Of a stretch of DNA of 64,000 bases, positions 39,323 through 47,984 are shown one piece after another; the first letter of the stretch is position 1; each line of letters opens with the position of its first letter. The stretch comes from Ramlibacter tataouinensis TTB310 (lineage in GTDB: Bacteria; Pseudomonadota; Gammaproteobacteria; Burkholderiales; Burkholderiaceae_C). The position numbers and the translations under genes were made by a program. The stretch covers positions 2,430,001-2,494,000 of the forward strand of contig NC_015677.1 in NCBI RefSeq assembly GCF_000215705.1. Direction: 5' to 3'. Under the pieces are notes generated by a model. That model saw only the letters and a list, made by a program, of their open reading frames with translations. It was not told the DNA's origin and made no database searches.

Positions 39323-40114
39323 GTGGCCGCGGTCCGCCTGCAGGACGCCGCAGGCCGCGCGCAGGGCGCCGGCTCGGGCTTCGTCTTCACCCAGGACGGT
39401 TACCTGCTGACCAACTCGCACGTCGTGCGCGCCGGCCGTCCCGAGCCCCCCGGTCCCGGGCGCCGGGCCAGCGCGTCCTTCAGCGACGGCCGCGAGTTCG
39501 CCGCCCGCTGGGTGGGCGACGACCCGCACACCGACCTGGCCCTGCTGCACATCGACGGCCTGTCGCAAGGCGCGCTGTCGCCGGCGGCGCTGGGATCGTC
39601 GGCCACGGTCCGCCGCGGCGAGATCGCCGTGGCCATCGGCAACCCGCTGGGCTACGAACACACCGTGACCGCCGGCATCGTCAGCGCCATGGGCCGCAGC
39701 ATGCGCGCCAGCACCGGCCGCCTCATCCCCGACGTGATCCAGACCGACGCGGCGCTCAACCCGGGCAACTCGGGCGGGCCGCTGCTCAACTCCAGGGCCG
39801 AGGTGATCGGCGTCAACACCGCCATCATCGCGGGCGCCCAGGCCATCTGCTTCGCCGTCGCCATCGACACGGCCGCCTGGGTGATCCCGCAGCTGATGCG
39901 CCATGGGCGGGTGCGCCGCGGCTACCTGGGGGTGGCCGGCAGCACCACCGCGCTGGACCGACGCATCGTGGTCGCGCTGGGCCTGCAGCAGCAGCACGCG
40001 GTGCGGGTGCTGGGCGCCGAGCGCATCGGCCGCGACGGCGTGCTGCAGCTGCTGCGGCCGGGCGTGCGCGAGCCGCTGTACCTGGCGACGCGGCCGACCG
40101 AGGCGGTTGGCTGA
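39323..40114 (+). CDS. Trypsin-like serine protease (S1C), apparently truncated
   Basis: 263 residues. The HtrA-like catalytic triad is intact: His in TNSHVV, Asp in DPHTDLALLHI and Ser in NPGNSGGPLLN. Two parts look damaged. First, only a GTG (39323) inside the conserved start of the protease domain is available; the frame is open upstream to TAG 39242-39244 but has no ATG, GTG or TTG. Second, the C-terminal PDZ domain is reduced: after RIVVALGLQQQHAVRV the sequence jumps to LGAERIGRDGVLQLLRPG, so about 45 residues of the PDZ core seem missing. It may be a decaying gene or a minimal protease. No signal peptide. Confidence 0.55.
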   Translation: MAAVRLQDAAGRAQGAGSGFVFTQDGYLLTNSHVVRAGRPEPPGPGRRASASFSDGREFAARWVGDDPHTDLALLHIDGLSQGALSPAALGSSATVRRGEIAVAIGNPLGYEHTVTAGIVSAMGRSMRASTGRLIPDVIQTDAALNPGNSGGPLLNSRAEVIGVNTAIIAGAQAICFAVAIDTAAWVIPQLMRHGRVRRGYLGVAGSTTALDRRIVVALGLQQQHAVRVLGAERIGRDGVLQLLRPGVREPLYLATRPTEAVG

Positions 40115-40117
40115 TCC

Positions 40118-41176
40118 TCAGGCCTTGAACTTGTCCTTGGCGCGCCGGGCGAAATCGTTGGTGTAGGTGCGCGCGAGCTCGATCTTGTCGGCCTTGACCG
40201 TGGGCTCGAAGCTGGCCAGGGCCTTGACCGCCGTGCGGGCACCGTCGTCGGCCAGCACGCCGTCCGGCGAGATCGCCTCGCGCACCTTGTCGAAGGCGGC
40301 CAGGTACAGCGCCCGGTCGCCCAGCAGGTAGGCCTCGGGCACGGTCTTGATGATGTCGCTGGGCCCCGCCGTCTGCAGCCACTTGAGGGCACGCACGATG
40401 GCGTTGGCCAGGGCCTGGCAGGTGTTGGGGTTCTTCTGCACGAACTCCTGCGGCGCGTACAGGCAGCCGGCCGGCATGGGGCCGCCGAACACCTCGCGCG
40501 TGCCCTTGAGCGTGCGGGTGTCGCCGATGATCCTGACCTCGCCCCGGTGCTCCAGCATGGTCATCACCGGGTCGGTGTTGCTCATGGCGTCGATCTGGCC
40601 CGAGCGCAGGGCCGCCAGCGCGTCGGCCGAGGTGCCCACGCCGACGTAGCTGACCTCGCCGGCCTTCACGCCGGCGCGCGCGAGCACCGCATGGGCCACC
40701 ATGTTGGCGGACGAGCCGGGCGCCGACACGCCGATGCGCCGGCCGCGCAGGTCGGCCGCGCTGCGCAGGCTGGGGAAGGTGCGCGTGGACACGCCCACGG
40801 CCACCTGCGGCGCGCGGCCCTGCAGCACGAAAGCCTGGAAGAACTGGTTCCTGCTTTGCAGCTGGATGGTGTGCTCGTAGGCGCCGCTGACCACGTCGGC
40901 GGCACCCGCGGCGATCGCCTGCACCGGCGCCGCGCCGGCGGGAACGTCGATGACCTCGACGTCCAGCCCCTCCGCCTGGAAATACCCGAGCTGCTCGGAG
41001 ATGGTCAGCGGCAGGCAGCGGAAGGCCGCCTTGCCGCCCACGGCGATGGTGACCCGGGTCTTCTCGGGCTTGCCCTGCGCGCGCAGCGCGGGCGCCGCCA
41101 CGGCCGCCGCAGCCGCCGCGGCCACCGCCGCGAACCGGCGGCGCGTGGTGCATGCATGCGCGCGTGTCTCGTCCAT
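40118..41176 (-). CDS. ABC transporter substrate-binding protein (NMT1/SsuA type)
   Basis: 352 residues. N-terminal Tat-like signal TTRRRFAAVAAAAAAAVAAP. The mature domain follows the NMT1/THI5-like fold: LPLTISEQLGYFQAEGLDVE, DVVSGAYEHTIQLQSRNQFF and DLRGRRIGVSAPGSSANM. Such proteins bind sulfonates, nitrate, taurine or pyrimidine precursors; the ligand is not evident. No permease or ATPase gene is adjacent, so it is an orphan binding protein. It converges with the S1C protease gene (3 bases apart). Confidence 0.9.
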   Translation of the reverse strand: MDETRAHACTTRRRFAAVAAAAAAAVAAPALRAQGKPEKTRVTIAVGGKAAFRCLPLTISEQLGYFQAEGLDVEVIDVPAGAAPVQAIAAGAADVVSGAYEHTIQLQSRNQFFQAFVLQGRAPQVAVGVSTRTFPSLRSAADLRGRRIGVSAPGSSANMVAHAVLARAGVKAGEVSYVGVGTSADALAALRSGQIDAMSNTDPVMTMLEHRGEVRIIGDTRTLKGTREVFGGPMPAGCLYAPQEFVQKNPNTCQALANAIVRALKWLQTAGPSDIIKTVPEAYLLGDRALYLAAFDKVREAISPDGVLADDGARTAVKALASFEPTVKADKIELARTYTNDFARRAKDKFKA

Positions 41177-41279
41177 GGCGACCTCTCCTGTTGTTCGTTC
41201 TGCCGGACGAGGTTAGCAGCGTGGCTGCGACCCGCATCGGGAACATCCCGTGCGGGTTTCCACGTAACGACTTCTGGGC

Positions 41280-41693
41280 CTAGCGGTAGCCCACGAACAG
41301 GATGGCCACGTTCACGCCCAGCGCCGCCAGCCAGACCGCGCTGCGCACGCTGGGCAGCCCGGCCACGTACATGGCGATGTAGATGACGCGCAGCGTGATG
41401 AACAGCAGCGCCAGGATGTCCAGCAGCGTCTGGGACGCCCTCAGCTGGTGGGCGATGATGACCGCGCCGATGAAGAACGGCAGCGCCTCGAAGCTGTTGG
41501 CCTGGGCCGCATTGGCGCGCGCCGGCCAGTCGGTCTGCCTGGCCAGCCAGGCGCGCGGCTCATGGTTGTCGTAGCCCCCCTCCCGGCGCGGCCTGCCGAA
41601 GCCCCGCCACTTGGCCAGGCCGGCGCACGCGATGGGCAGCAGTGCGGCGATCAGCACGCACCAGTAGGCCACGGTGAATCTTGCGAACCCCAT
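41280..41693 (-). CDS. MAPEG-family membrane protein
   Basis: 137 residues with four hydrophobic helices. The MAPEG signature region is visible as RANAAQANSFEALPFFIGAVI (residues about 59-79). Family members include glutathione transferases and eicosanoid-related enzymes; bacterial roles are mostly unknown. ATG 41693 with a GAGGA-type site upstream (AGAAGAGGATG). Lies 27 bases downstream of recR on the same strand. Confidence 0.88.
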   Translation of the reverse strand: MGFARFTVAYWCVLIAALLPIACAGLAKWRGFGRPRREGGYDNHEPRAWLARQTDWPARANAAQANSFEALPFFIGAVIIAHQLRASQTLLDILALLFITLRVIYIAMYVAGLPSVRSAVWLAALGVNVAILFVGYR

Positions 41694-41720
41694 CCTCTTC
41701 TTCTCCTCTTGTGATTTTTT

Positions 41721-42305
41721 CTAGCGCCGGTCCACCAGCGCGTGCGCGATCGTGCCCAGGTCCACGTACTCCAGCTCGCTGCCGGCCGGCACGCCGCGCG
41801 CCAGGCGCGTCACCCTCAGGCCGCGCGCCTTGAGCGCCTCGCCGATCACGTGCGCCGTGGCCTCCCCCTCGGCCGTGAAGTTGGTGGCCAGGATCACCTC
41901 CTGCACCTGGCCGTCGGCGGCGCGCTCGAACAGCTTGGCCAGTCCGATGTCCTTGGGGCCGATGCCGTCCAGCGGGCTGAGCTTGCCCATGAGCACGAAG
42001 TACAGGCCCCTGTAGGCCGCGGTGCGCTCCACTGCGGCCTGGTCGGCCGGCGTCTCCACCACGCACAGCTTGGACGCGTCGCGCTGCGGATTGCGGCAGA
42101 CCTCGCAGACCTCGTCCTCGGTGAAGGTGTGGCAGCGGCTGCAGTGGCGCACGCTGGCCACGGCCTGCTGCAGCGCCTGGGCCATCAGCTGGGCGCCCTG
42201 GCGGTCGTGCTGCAGCAGGTGGAAAGCCATGCGCGAGGCCGACTTGGCGCCCACGCCGGGCAGGCGCCGCAAGGCCTCGACCAGGGCTTGGAGGCTGCCG
42301 GACAC
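41721..42305 (-). CDS. recR: Recombination mediator RecR
   Basis: Acts with RecF/RecO to load RecA at gaps. 194 residues. Helix-hairpin-helix [17 protein letters not shown] at the N-terminus, C4 zinc finger [16 protein letters not shown] near 57-72 and a Toprim domain with [14 protein letters not shown] and [17 protein letters not shown]. The start is GTG 42305, sharing one base with the ybaB stop (TAGTG). Standard dnaX-ybaB-recR order. Confidence 0.97.
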   Translation of the reverse strand: MSGSLQALVEALRRLPGVGAKSASRMAFHLLQHDRQGAQLMAQALQQAVASVRHCSRCHTFTEDEVCEVCRNPQRDASKLCVVETPADQAAVERTAAYRGLYFVLMGKLSPLDGIGPKDIGLAKLFERAADGQVQEVILATNFTAEGEATAHVIGEALKARGLRVTRLARGVPAGSELEYVDLGTIAHALVDRR

Positions 42306-42637
42306 TAAAAGGGGAATTTCATGCCGCCGGGCAGGCCCGGCATGCCGGCCGTGATCTTGCCCATCTTCTCCTGCGAGGTCTCCTCGGCCTTGCGCACCGC
42401 GGCGTTGAAGGCGGCGGCCACCAGGTCCTCCAGCATGTCCTTGTCGTCGGCCAGCAGGCTGGGGTCGATGGCGACGCGCTTGACGTCGTGCTTGCAGGTC
42501 ATGGTCACCTTGACCAGGCCGGCGCCGGACTCGCCGGTCACCTCGATGGTGGCGAGCTCGTCCTGGGCCTTCTTCAGGTTGTCCTGCATGGCCTGGGCCT
42601 GCTTCATCAGACCGGCCAGCTGTCCCTTGTTGAACAT
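42305..42637 (-). CDS. ybaB: YbaB/EbfC nucleoid-associated protein
   Basis: 110 residues of the YbaB/EbfC family, a dimeric tweezer-like DNA-binding protein. Begins [20 protein letters not shown], has the core [20 protein letters not shown] and ends with a Gly/Met/Pro-rich tail ([11 protein letters not shown]). It sits between dnaX and recR, the conserved arrangement that suggests a role linked to replication or repair. Confidence 0.95.
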   Translation of the reverse strand: MFNKGQLAGLMKQAQAMQDNLKKAQDELATIEVTGESGAGLVKVTMTCKHDVKRVAIDPSLLADDKDMLEDLVAAAFNAAVRKAEETSQEKMGKITAGMPGLPGGMKFPF

Positions 42638-42667
42638 GTGCGAAATCCTTTGCTGAGGCTGAGGGGG

Positions 42668-44491
42668 TCAGCCGTTGGTGAGGGGCTTGATGCTTCCGGG
42701 CACGATTCTCGCGCCAAAGTCACGCATCATCTGCTGCACGAACGGGTCGCCGTGGATGATCTCCTCGGCCGCGCGCTGGCGCTCGGCGGCGGCCTGCGCG
42801 TTGCGCCGCGCCGGGCTGTCGGTCACGGCGCCGACCTCCACGCCCAGGCTGACGGCATGGCCGGCGGCGCGCAGCGCGGCCTGCAGCCTGTCGCGGCTGG
42901 CCGGCTGGTTGAGCGACTCGCGCTCCACGCGCAGCAGCCAGTGGTCGGTGTCGCGCGCCACCAGCTGCGACTGCAGCGCCAGCTCGCGCACCAGGGCCGT
43001 CACCGCCTCGGAGGCGACCAGCTGCTGCACGGTGGCATGCCAGAAGTCGCCCTCCTCGGTGGGCACCAGGGGCGCCGGCGCGCGCTGGGCCGCGGCCTCG
43101 CGCGGCGACTCGGACTGCACGCGCACCGGCACGCCCACCACCTCGCTGGCCGGGCGGCCGTCGGGCCGGCCCAGGGGCCGCGGCGGCACCGGCCGGGCGG
43201 CCGGCACCACCACCGGCAGCACCTGCCCGGGCGGCGCGCCGACCGCCGGCACCGCGGTGCGCGCGGGGGCGGGCGCCTGCAGCGGCGCGGCGGCGGGCGC
43301 CAGGGTCCGCGCGGGGGCGGGCGCGGGCCGCGCTTCAGCTAGAGTTTTTTTTTCCGCCGGGGCCGCGGCGGGGGCCGGGGCCGGCGCCTGTGCGCCCGGC
43401 TTGAAGGCCAGCAGGCGCAGCAGCACCATGGTCAGCGCGGCGTATTCGTCGGGCGCCAGGCCCAGCTCGGCGCGGCCATGAAGGCACAGGCTGTACAGCA
43501 GCTGGGTCTCGTCGGCCGGCATCGCCGCCGCCAGGCGCGCGGTCTCGGCGGCCTCGGGGTCGGACGGGTCTTCGGCCTGCGGCACCGCCTGCAGCACCGC
43601 CATGCGCTGCAGCACGGCCGTCATCTCCTCCAGCGTGGAGGCCGCGCTCAGGCCGTGCAGCCGCAGCGCCTCGGCGGTCTCCACCACGGTGCGGCCGTCG
43701 CCCCCGGCCAGCGCGGCGATCAGGCGGAACACGTGGCTGCGGTCCACGCTGCCCAGCATCTGGCGCACCGCCGCCTCCTCCACGCGGCCGCCGCCGAAGG
43801 CGATGGCCTGGTCGGTCAGCGACAGCGCGTCGCGCATGGAGCCGCGCGCCGCCCGCGCCAGCAGGCGCAGCGCGGGCTCGTCGGCAGGCACGCCCTCGGC
43901 TTCGAGTACCCGGGCCAGGTGCTCCTGCACGGTCTGGGGCGCCATCGGCCGCAGGTTGAACTGCAGGCAGCGCGAGAGCACCGTCACCGGCACCTTCTGC
44001 GGGTCGGTGGTGGCCAGCACGAACTTGAGGTACTCGGGCGGCTCCTCCAGCGTCTTGAGCATGGCGTTGAACGCATGCCCGGTGAGCATGTGCACCTCGT
44101 CGATCATGAAGACCTTGAAGCGGCCCTGCACCGGCTTGTACACGGCCTGCTCCAGCAGCGCCTGCACCTCGTCCACGCCGCGGTTGGAGGCGGCGTCCAG
44201 CTCCGTGTAGTCGACGAAGCGGCCGGCGTCGATCTCGGTGCAGGCCTGGCAGGCGCCGCAGGGCTGGGCGGTGATGCCGCCCAGGCCATGAGGGCCCTGG
44301 CAGTTCAGCGACTTGGCCAGCACGCGCGACACCGTGGTCTTGCCCACGCCGCGGGTGCCGGTGAACAGGTAGGCGTGGTGCAGCCGCTGCTGGCCCAGCG
44401 CGTTGGACAGGGCCTGCACCACATGCTCCTGGCCCACCATCTCGCTGAAGGTCTTGGGCCGGTACTTGCGGGCGAGCACGAGGTAGGACAT
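42668..44491 (-). CDS. dnaX: DNA polymerase III subunits tau and gamma
   Basis: Clamp-loader ATPase. 607 residues for tau. Walker A GTRGVGKT at 45-52, zinc-binding cysteines in [28 protein letters not shown] Walker B and the SRC motif ([12 protein letters not shown]) are all present in domains I-III (1-365). A Pro/Ala-rich linker (about 370-470) leads to the tau-specific C-terminal domain. In that linker lies a run of nine A followed in the -1 frame by a stop, a likely gamma-producing frameshift. ATG 44491 ([12 protein letters not shown]); the frame to 44575 is rejected. Confidence 0.96.
   Translation of the reverse strand: MSYLVLARKYRPKTFSEMVGQEHVVQALSNALGQQRLHHAYLFTGTRGVGKTTVSRVLAKSLNCQGPHGLGGITAQPCGACQACTEIDAGRFVDYTELDAASNRGVDEVQALLEQAVYKPVQGRFKVFMIDEVHMLTGHAFNAMLKTLEEPPEYLKFVLATTDPQKVPVTVLSRCLQFNLRPMAPQTVQEHLARVLEAEGVPADEPALRLLARAARGSMRDALSLTDQAIAFGGGRVEEAAVRQMLGSVDRSHVFRLIAALAGGDGRTVVETAEALRLHGLSAASTLEEMTAVLQRMAVLQAVPQAEDPSDPEAAETARLAAAMPADETQLLYSLCLHGRAELGLAPDEYAALTMVLLRLLAFKPGAQAPAPAPAAAPAEKKTLAEARPAPAPARTLAPAAAPLQAPAPARTAVPAVGAPPGQVLPVVVPAARPVPPRPLGRPDGRPASEVVGVPVRVQSESPREAAAQRAPAPLVPTEEGDFWHATVQQLVASEAVTALVRELALQSQLVARDTDHWLLRVERESLNQPASRDRLQAALRAAGHAVSLGVEVGAVTDSPARRNAQAAAERQRAAEEIIHGDPFVQQMMRDFGARIVPGSIKPLTNG
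43335..43354 (-). promoter_or_regulatory. Predicted programmed frameshift/slippage site in dnaX
   Basis: On the coding strand GAA AAA AAA ACT CTA: nine consecutive A (43353-43345). A -1 shift on A-AAA-AAA gives AAC TCT AGC TGA, stopping at 43335. The short product would be about 385 residues, ending right after domains I-III, as expected for the gamma subunit. A GC-rich segment able to form hairpins follows directly. Confidence 0.75.
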
Positions 44492-44595
44492 CGGGTCGAT
44501 TCTACGGGGCGCCCTCGTGCCCTCCTGCGCCTGCCGCGCCTGCTGCTCGGCGTTGCACGATGAACCCCGCCGCATCCGGGGCCACCGCCCTCGCC

Positions 44596-44601
44596 TACAA
44601 T
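44596..44601 (+). promoter_or_regulatory. -10 box of the SRP RNA gene
   Basis: TACAAT ending 9 bases before the predicted RNA 5' end at 44611. No good -35 at the expected distance. Confidence 0.6.
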
Positions 44602-44610
44602 CGGTACCGA

Positions 44611-44700
44611 CGGGCCTCCCCGCATGGTGAAGCGGCCAACCGGGTCAGGTGGGGAACCAAGCAGCCCTAACTGTGGAGCCAGTGCCGGGGGTAAGGCTCG
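44611..44700 (+). ncRNA. ffs: Signal recognition particle RNA, small bacterial type (4.5S)
   Basis: RNA of the particle that targets membrane proteins with Ffh. The conserved apical domain GGTCAGGTGGGGAACCAAGC followed by AGCCCTAACT is present at about 44643-44673, and the ends CGGGCCT (44611-44617) and AGGCTCG (44694-44700) pair to close a single long hairpin with internal loops. Ends are estimated from this pairing. Divergent from dnaX. A pyrimidine-rich stretch (CCCCTCCTCTCTTTCTCTC) follows and may serve as terminator. Confidence 0.92.
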
Positions 44701-45091
44701 TCAACCCCTCCTCTCTTTCTCTCGAAGTTCGCAGGCGGTCCGCTCGACAGACGGCCACTCACCTTTGTGGGCTCGAATGATCCCCGCAATGGAACCGATG
44801 CCGGAGCAGTACGCGGCCCGAAAAGCGACAGCCCCGGAGACTGACTCGCTAGCAAAGAGTGATGTGTATCGCGAGGGCCTGTCCGGGAAGTGCGCTCGCC
44901 TGACAGCTTCGAATAACAGGTCAAGCCCTGCGCTGTAGGCCTGCTCAAAGGGCCAACGCTCAGGCTACTTCCTTCCCACCCCCGCGCCACCCCTTTCAAC
45001 CTCAGCCACGGTCCCACGCCCTGGGTCGGCGAATTCCCACAGCCCAGCTTGAGCCGCAGCCCTAGATTTGCATCCGCGAGGGAGGTGTTCA
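44701..45091. other. 391-base gap with no recognised gene and lower GC
   Basis: Between ffs and the secreted protein gene at 45092. GC falls to roughly 60%, below the surroundings. Short open frames on both strands (for example 44667-45116 minus) have no recognisable protein features. No tRNA, known RNA family, insertion-sequence ends or direct repeats were found. The last part must hold the promoter of the gene at 45092. Confidence 0.6.
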
Positions 45092-45712
45092 ATGAACACG
45101 GTTGCGGCAGGTGCAAATGGGAAGGGATGGGTCACGGGGTGGTGGCCCTTGTGGGCTTGCCTGGCCATGGCGCCGGGCAGCCAGGCATTCGCATCCGAAT
45201 CATCCGAACGGCCCGACGAAGCCGTCACGGTGGCGCAGGCGGCCTTGCCGTCCCTGGTGGTCACCCAGGAGTCCCGGCCCGACCCGGTGGACGGGCTGGC
45301 CATGACGTCGCAGCAGGTGGCCGCCAGCTGGTTCCCGACCCCTCGTTCCCCGCTCGGCTTCATGGCCGCCGTGCGGCCCGCCGCCGCCGGCACACCCGAC
45401 CGGCCGGGCCTGCAGCGTCCGGGGCTGGACCTGGGCCTGCACTGGCGGTCGGCTGGGCACGGCCGGCGTGGCCTGCAGGTGCAGGCCTGGCAGACCCTCG
45501 CGCCCGATCCGGATGCCTGGACGCTGGTGCAGTCCCGGCAGCCCGCCTATGGCGCACGGGTCGAGATGCGGCTCAAGCCGGCCCGCGCCGGCGGCCTGGT
45601 CGCCGACTACCAATTCTTCGGACTGCAGCTGCAAAGCGGCGCCCGCATCACCATCCGCCGCACCGAAGGCCGCCCCCGGATCTACTACCGCGTCCAGTTC
45701 TACGCGCTTTAA
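45092..45712 (+). CDS. Secreted hypothetical protein
   Basis: 206 residues. A signal peptide (WWPLWACLAMAPGSQAFA-SE, cut near residue 34) precedes a region without recognised domain; the C-terminal half has alternating patterns suggesting beta strands (GLHWRSAGHGRRGLQVQAW, ARVEMRLKPARAGG, YQFFGLQLQSGARITIRR). ATG 45092 is well supported by GGGAGG six bases upstream. It lies 82 bases before the receiver gene that opens the polysaccharide/signalling operon and may belong to it as a periplasmic or outer-membrane accessory. Confidence 0.7.
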   Translation: MNTVAAGANGKGWVTGWWPLWACLAMAPGSQAFASESSERPDEAVTVAQAALPSLVVTQESRPDPVDGLAMTSQQVAASWFPTPRSPLGFMAAVRPAAAGTPDRPGLQRPGLDLGLHWRSAGHGRRGLQVQAWQTLAPDPDAWTLVQSRQPAYGARVEMRLKPARAGGLVADYQFFGLQLQSGARITIRRTEGRPRIYYRVQFYAL

Positions 45713-45794
45713 GCCACAGCCAGGCCCGGCGCGGGCTTGTTGCTGTTGTGTTGGCACGTGCGGCTGGTAGAGTCGGGGCTGCAAGTAAGCGGCC

Positions 45795-46190
45795 ATGACC
45801 GAGAACCAGTCCCCCTCCCCGTCGGCCCTGGTGGTCGAAGACGACGAGCACATCGCCCACCTGCTGCAGTTCATGCTGGAGCGCCAGGGCTACCAGGTGC
45901 ACCTGGCGCGCGACGGCCGCCACGGCAAGGAACTCATCGAGACGCTGCCCCCGCCGGCCTTCGCCCTGCTGGACGTGATGATGCCGTTCTACGACGGCTT
46001 CCAGCTGGTGACGCTGCTGCGGGCCCAGCCCGGCTGGCAGGCGGTGCCGGTGATCATGCTGACCGCCAAGACCCAGGAGCGCGACATCGTCCGCGCGCTG
46101 GAGGCCGGCGCCAACGACTACGTGCTCAAGCCCTTCCAGCCCAACGAGCTGCTGGCCCGGGTCAAGCGCTTCGTGCGCAACCCGGCATGA
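45795..46190 (+). CDS. Stand-alone response-regulator receiver (CheY-like)
   Basis: 131 residues, only a receiver domain. Acidic pair ALVVEDDEHIAHLL, phosphoacceptor Asp in FALLDVMMPFYDGF, switch Thr in VIMLTAKTQERD and Lys in YVLKPFQPNELLARVKRF are all intact. No output domain, so it must act by protein contact. It is the first gene of an operon; its stop overlaps the next start (ATGA at 46187-46190), tying it to the YaiO-like barrel, HEAT protein, glycosyltransferase and hybrid kinase. Confidence 0.93.
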   Translation: MTENQSPSPSALVVEDDEHIAHLLQFMLERQGYQVHLARDGRHGKELIETLPPPAFALLDVMMPFYDGFQLVTLLRAQPGWQAVPVIMLTAKTQERDIVRALEAGANDYVLKPFQPNELLARVKRFVRNPA

Positions 46191-46951
46191 AGATTCGCGC
46201 CGCCGCGCTGCTAGCCGGGCTGGCCGGGCTGGCCCAGGCGCAGAACACGCCGCCGGTCGCGGTCCCGGTCGACCGCGTCACGCTGCAGGCCGAGCACAGC
46301 GAGCTGGACAAGGGCAACACCGACTGGCGCGAGCTCACGCTGCAGCTCAGCCGCCAATGGCAGCCACGCGAGGCGGCCGAGCTGGGGCTGGCGCAGACGC
46401 GGCGCTTCGGCCTGGACGACACCCAGCTGCGCCTGGGCTACAGCCGCCCGCTGTCGCAGCGCCTCACGGGCAGCCTGCAGGCCAGCGCCAGCCCCACGCA
46501 CCGCGTGCTGCCCAAAGGCAGCCTGGGCGGGGCGCTGCAGTACGAGTTCTCGCCCGGCTGGCTGCTGCACGGCGGCGCCCGCCACACCCGCTACGACGCC
46601 ACCGACGTCGACGAAGGCCGGCTGGCGCTGGAGCGCTATTTCGGCGACTACAGCCTGCTGGCCGGCTGGACGCCGGCGCGCGCGCTGGGGCAGGACACCC
46701 ACGCTTTCGAGCTGCGCGGCAGCTGGTACTACGCGCCGGACAGCTCGGTGGGCGTCATCGCGGCGCGCGGCGACGAGGCGACGCAGCTGGGCGAAGACCG
46801 CATCGTCCTGGCCGAGGTGCGCTCGCTGGCGCTGCTGGGGCGGCACCGCCTGTCGCCCCAGGCCGCCCTGCTGTGGAGCCTGGGCCGCACCCGGCAGGGC
46901 AGCTTCTACACCCGCACGGGTGCGTCGCTTGGGCTCCAGTTCGCTTTCTGA
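46187..46951 (+). CDS. YaiO-type outer-membrane beta-barrel protein
   Basis: 254 residues. Short signal peptide (MKIRAAALLAGLAGLAQAQ), then repeated amphipathic beta strands: ELTLQLSRQWQPREAAELGL, LRLGYSRPLSQRLTGSLQAS, ALQYEFSPGWLLHGGARHT and so on, ending in a C-terminal aromatic strand GASLGLQFAF as in outer-membrane proteins. The pattern matches the YaiO family. In E. coli yaiO is a neighbour of the glycosyltransferase gene yaiP; here a glycosyltransferase follows two genes later. Likely an outer-membrane export or anchoring pore for a polysaccharide (inference). Confidence 0.8.
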   Translation: MKIRAAALLAGLAGLAQAQNTPPVAVPVDRVTLQAEHSELDKGNTDWRELTLQLSRQWQPREAAELGLAQTRRFGLDDTQLRLGYSRPLSQRLTGSLQASASPTHRVLPKGSLGGALQYEFSPGWLLHGGARHTRYDATDVDEGRLALERYFGDYSLLAGWTPARALGQDTHAFELRGSWYYAPDSSVGVIAARGDEATQLGEDRIVLAEVRSLALLGRHRLSPQAALLWSLGRTRQGSFYTRTGASLGLQFAF

Positions 46952-47984
46952 CCCGTACCTGATCGCGGCCTTCTGGGCCGGCGTCGTCGCCACCGCGCTG
47001 GTGCTGCTGGTCTGCCTGCTGATCGTCGGCCTGCGCCTGGCCTCGCGCCGGCGCGAGGCGCGCTGGCAGCGCTTCGTGGCGCTGTGGCGGCCGGCCCTGC
47101 TGTCGGTGGTGGCGGCCGAGGATGCCGGCCTGCCGCTGCCGCCGCTGCGGCGGCGCGATGGGGAACATTTCCTGCGCCTGTGGCTGTACCTGCAGGAGTC
47201 GCTGCGCGGCGGCGCCGCCGACCAGCTCAATGAAGTGGCGCTGCGCCTGCAGGTGCCCGACATGGCGCAGCGCATGCTCTCGCGCGGCTCGCGGCCGGGG
47301 CAGCTGCTGGCCACGCTGGCGCTGGGCAGCCTGCGGCATCGCCCGGCCTGGGAGGCGCTGCTGCGCACCGCCGGCCGGCCCCTGCCGCTGCTGTCGGTGA
47401 ACGCGGCGCGCGCCCTGGTGCAGATCGACCCCCTGGCCGCCGCCCAGCAGCTGATGCCGCTGATCCTCTCGCGCCACGACTGGGACACCAGCCGGGTCGC
47501 CTCGTTCCTGGCCGGCGGGCGCCAGGCCTTCTGGCTGCTGCTGGTCAAGGTGCTGCCCTCGCTGCCGCCGCCGGAGGCGCTGCGCGGCCTGCGCCTGGCC
47601 GAGGCGCTGCGGCTGCAGCTGCCGCCGCGGGTGCTGCGGACCCTGCTGGATCCCAGGCGCCGGCCCGAAGTGATCTGGGCCGCGCTGCCGCTGGCCCATG
47701 ACGACCAGGCCCTGCAGGCGGTGCGGCCGCTGCTGGCCCACCCCACCTGGCAGGTGCGGCAGCAGGCCACCACCACCCTGGCCCGCCTGGCCGGCCCGGA
47801 CGACGTGCCGGCGCTGGCCGCCCTGCTGGAGGACGGCCGCTTCGAGGTCCGGCTGGCGGCCGCCCGCGGCCTGGCGGCCCTGCCCTTCCTGCGGCCCGAC
47901 GACCTGCGGCAGCTGCAGCTGCAGCGCCCCGGCGGGCGCGACGTGGTGCGGCACGTGCTGGCCGACCTGGAGGCCGCGGCATGA
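46920..47984 (+). CDS. Membrane-anchored HEAT-repeat protein
   Basis: 354 residues. One transmembrane helix (about 14-38), a basic stop-transfer RLASRRREARWQRF, then an all-helical region. HEAT-like repeats are clearest at the C-terminus: LLAHPTWQVRQQATTTLARL and PALAALLEDGRFEVRLAAAR. GTG 46920 overlaps the yaiO-like gene by 32 bases; TTG 46929 is an alternative. The stop overlaps the glycosyltransferase start (ATGA). HEAT solenoids usually bind partner proteins, so it may be the cytoplasmic scaffold linking the receiver to the glycosyltransferase. Confidence 0.85.
   Translation: MRRLGSSSLSDPYLIAAFWAGVVATALVLLVCLLIVGLRLASRRREARWQRFVALWRPALLSVVAAEDAGLPLPPLRRRDGEHFLRLWLYLQESLRGGAADQLNEVALRLQVPDMAQRMLSRGSRPGQLLATLALGSLRHRPAWEALLRTAGRPLPLLSVNAARALVQIDPLAAAQQLMPLILSRHDWDTSRVASFLAGGRQAFWLLLVKVLPSLPPPEALRGLRLAEALRLQLPPRVLRTLLDPRRRPEVIWAALPLAHDDQALQAVRPLLAHPTWQVRQQATTTLARLAGPDDVPALAALLEDGRFEVRLAAARGLAALPFLRPDDLRQLQLQRPGGRDVVRHVLADLEAAA

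Noticed and set aside
43150..43420. Repeated GGCGC/GGGGC blocks suggesting a DNA repeat array
   Set aside because: These encode the Pro/Ala-rich linker of DnaX; the periodicity comes from codon use, not from a repeat element or CRISPR.
44624..44938. A 104-codon plus-strand frame and a 149-codon minus-strand frame over the ffs region
   Set aside because: Both overlap the SRP RNA or its flank, lack ribosome-binding sites and have no recognisable protein features.
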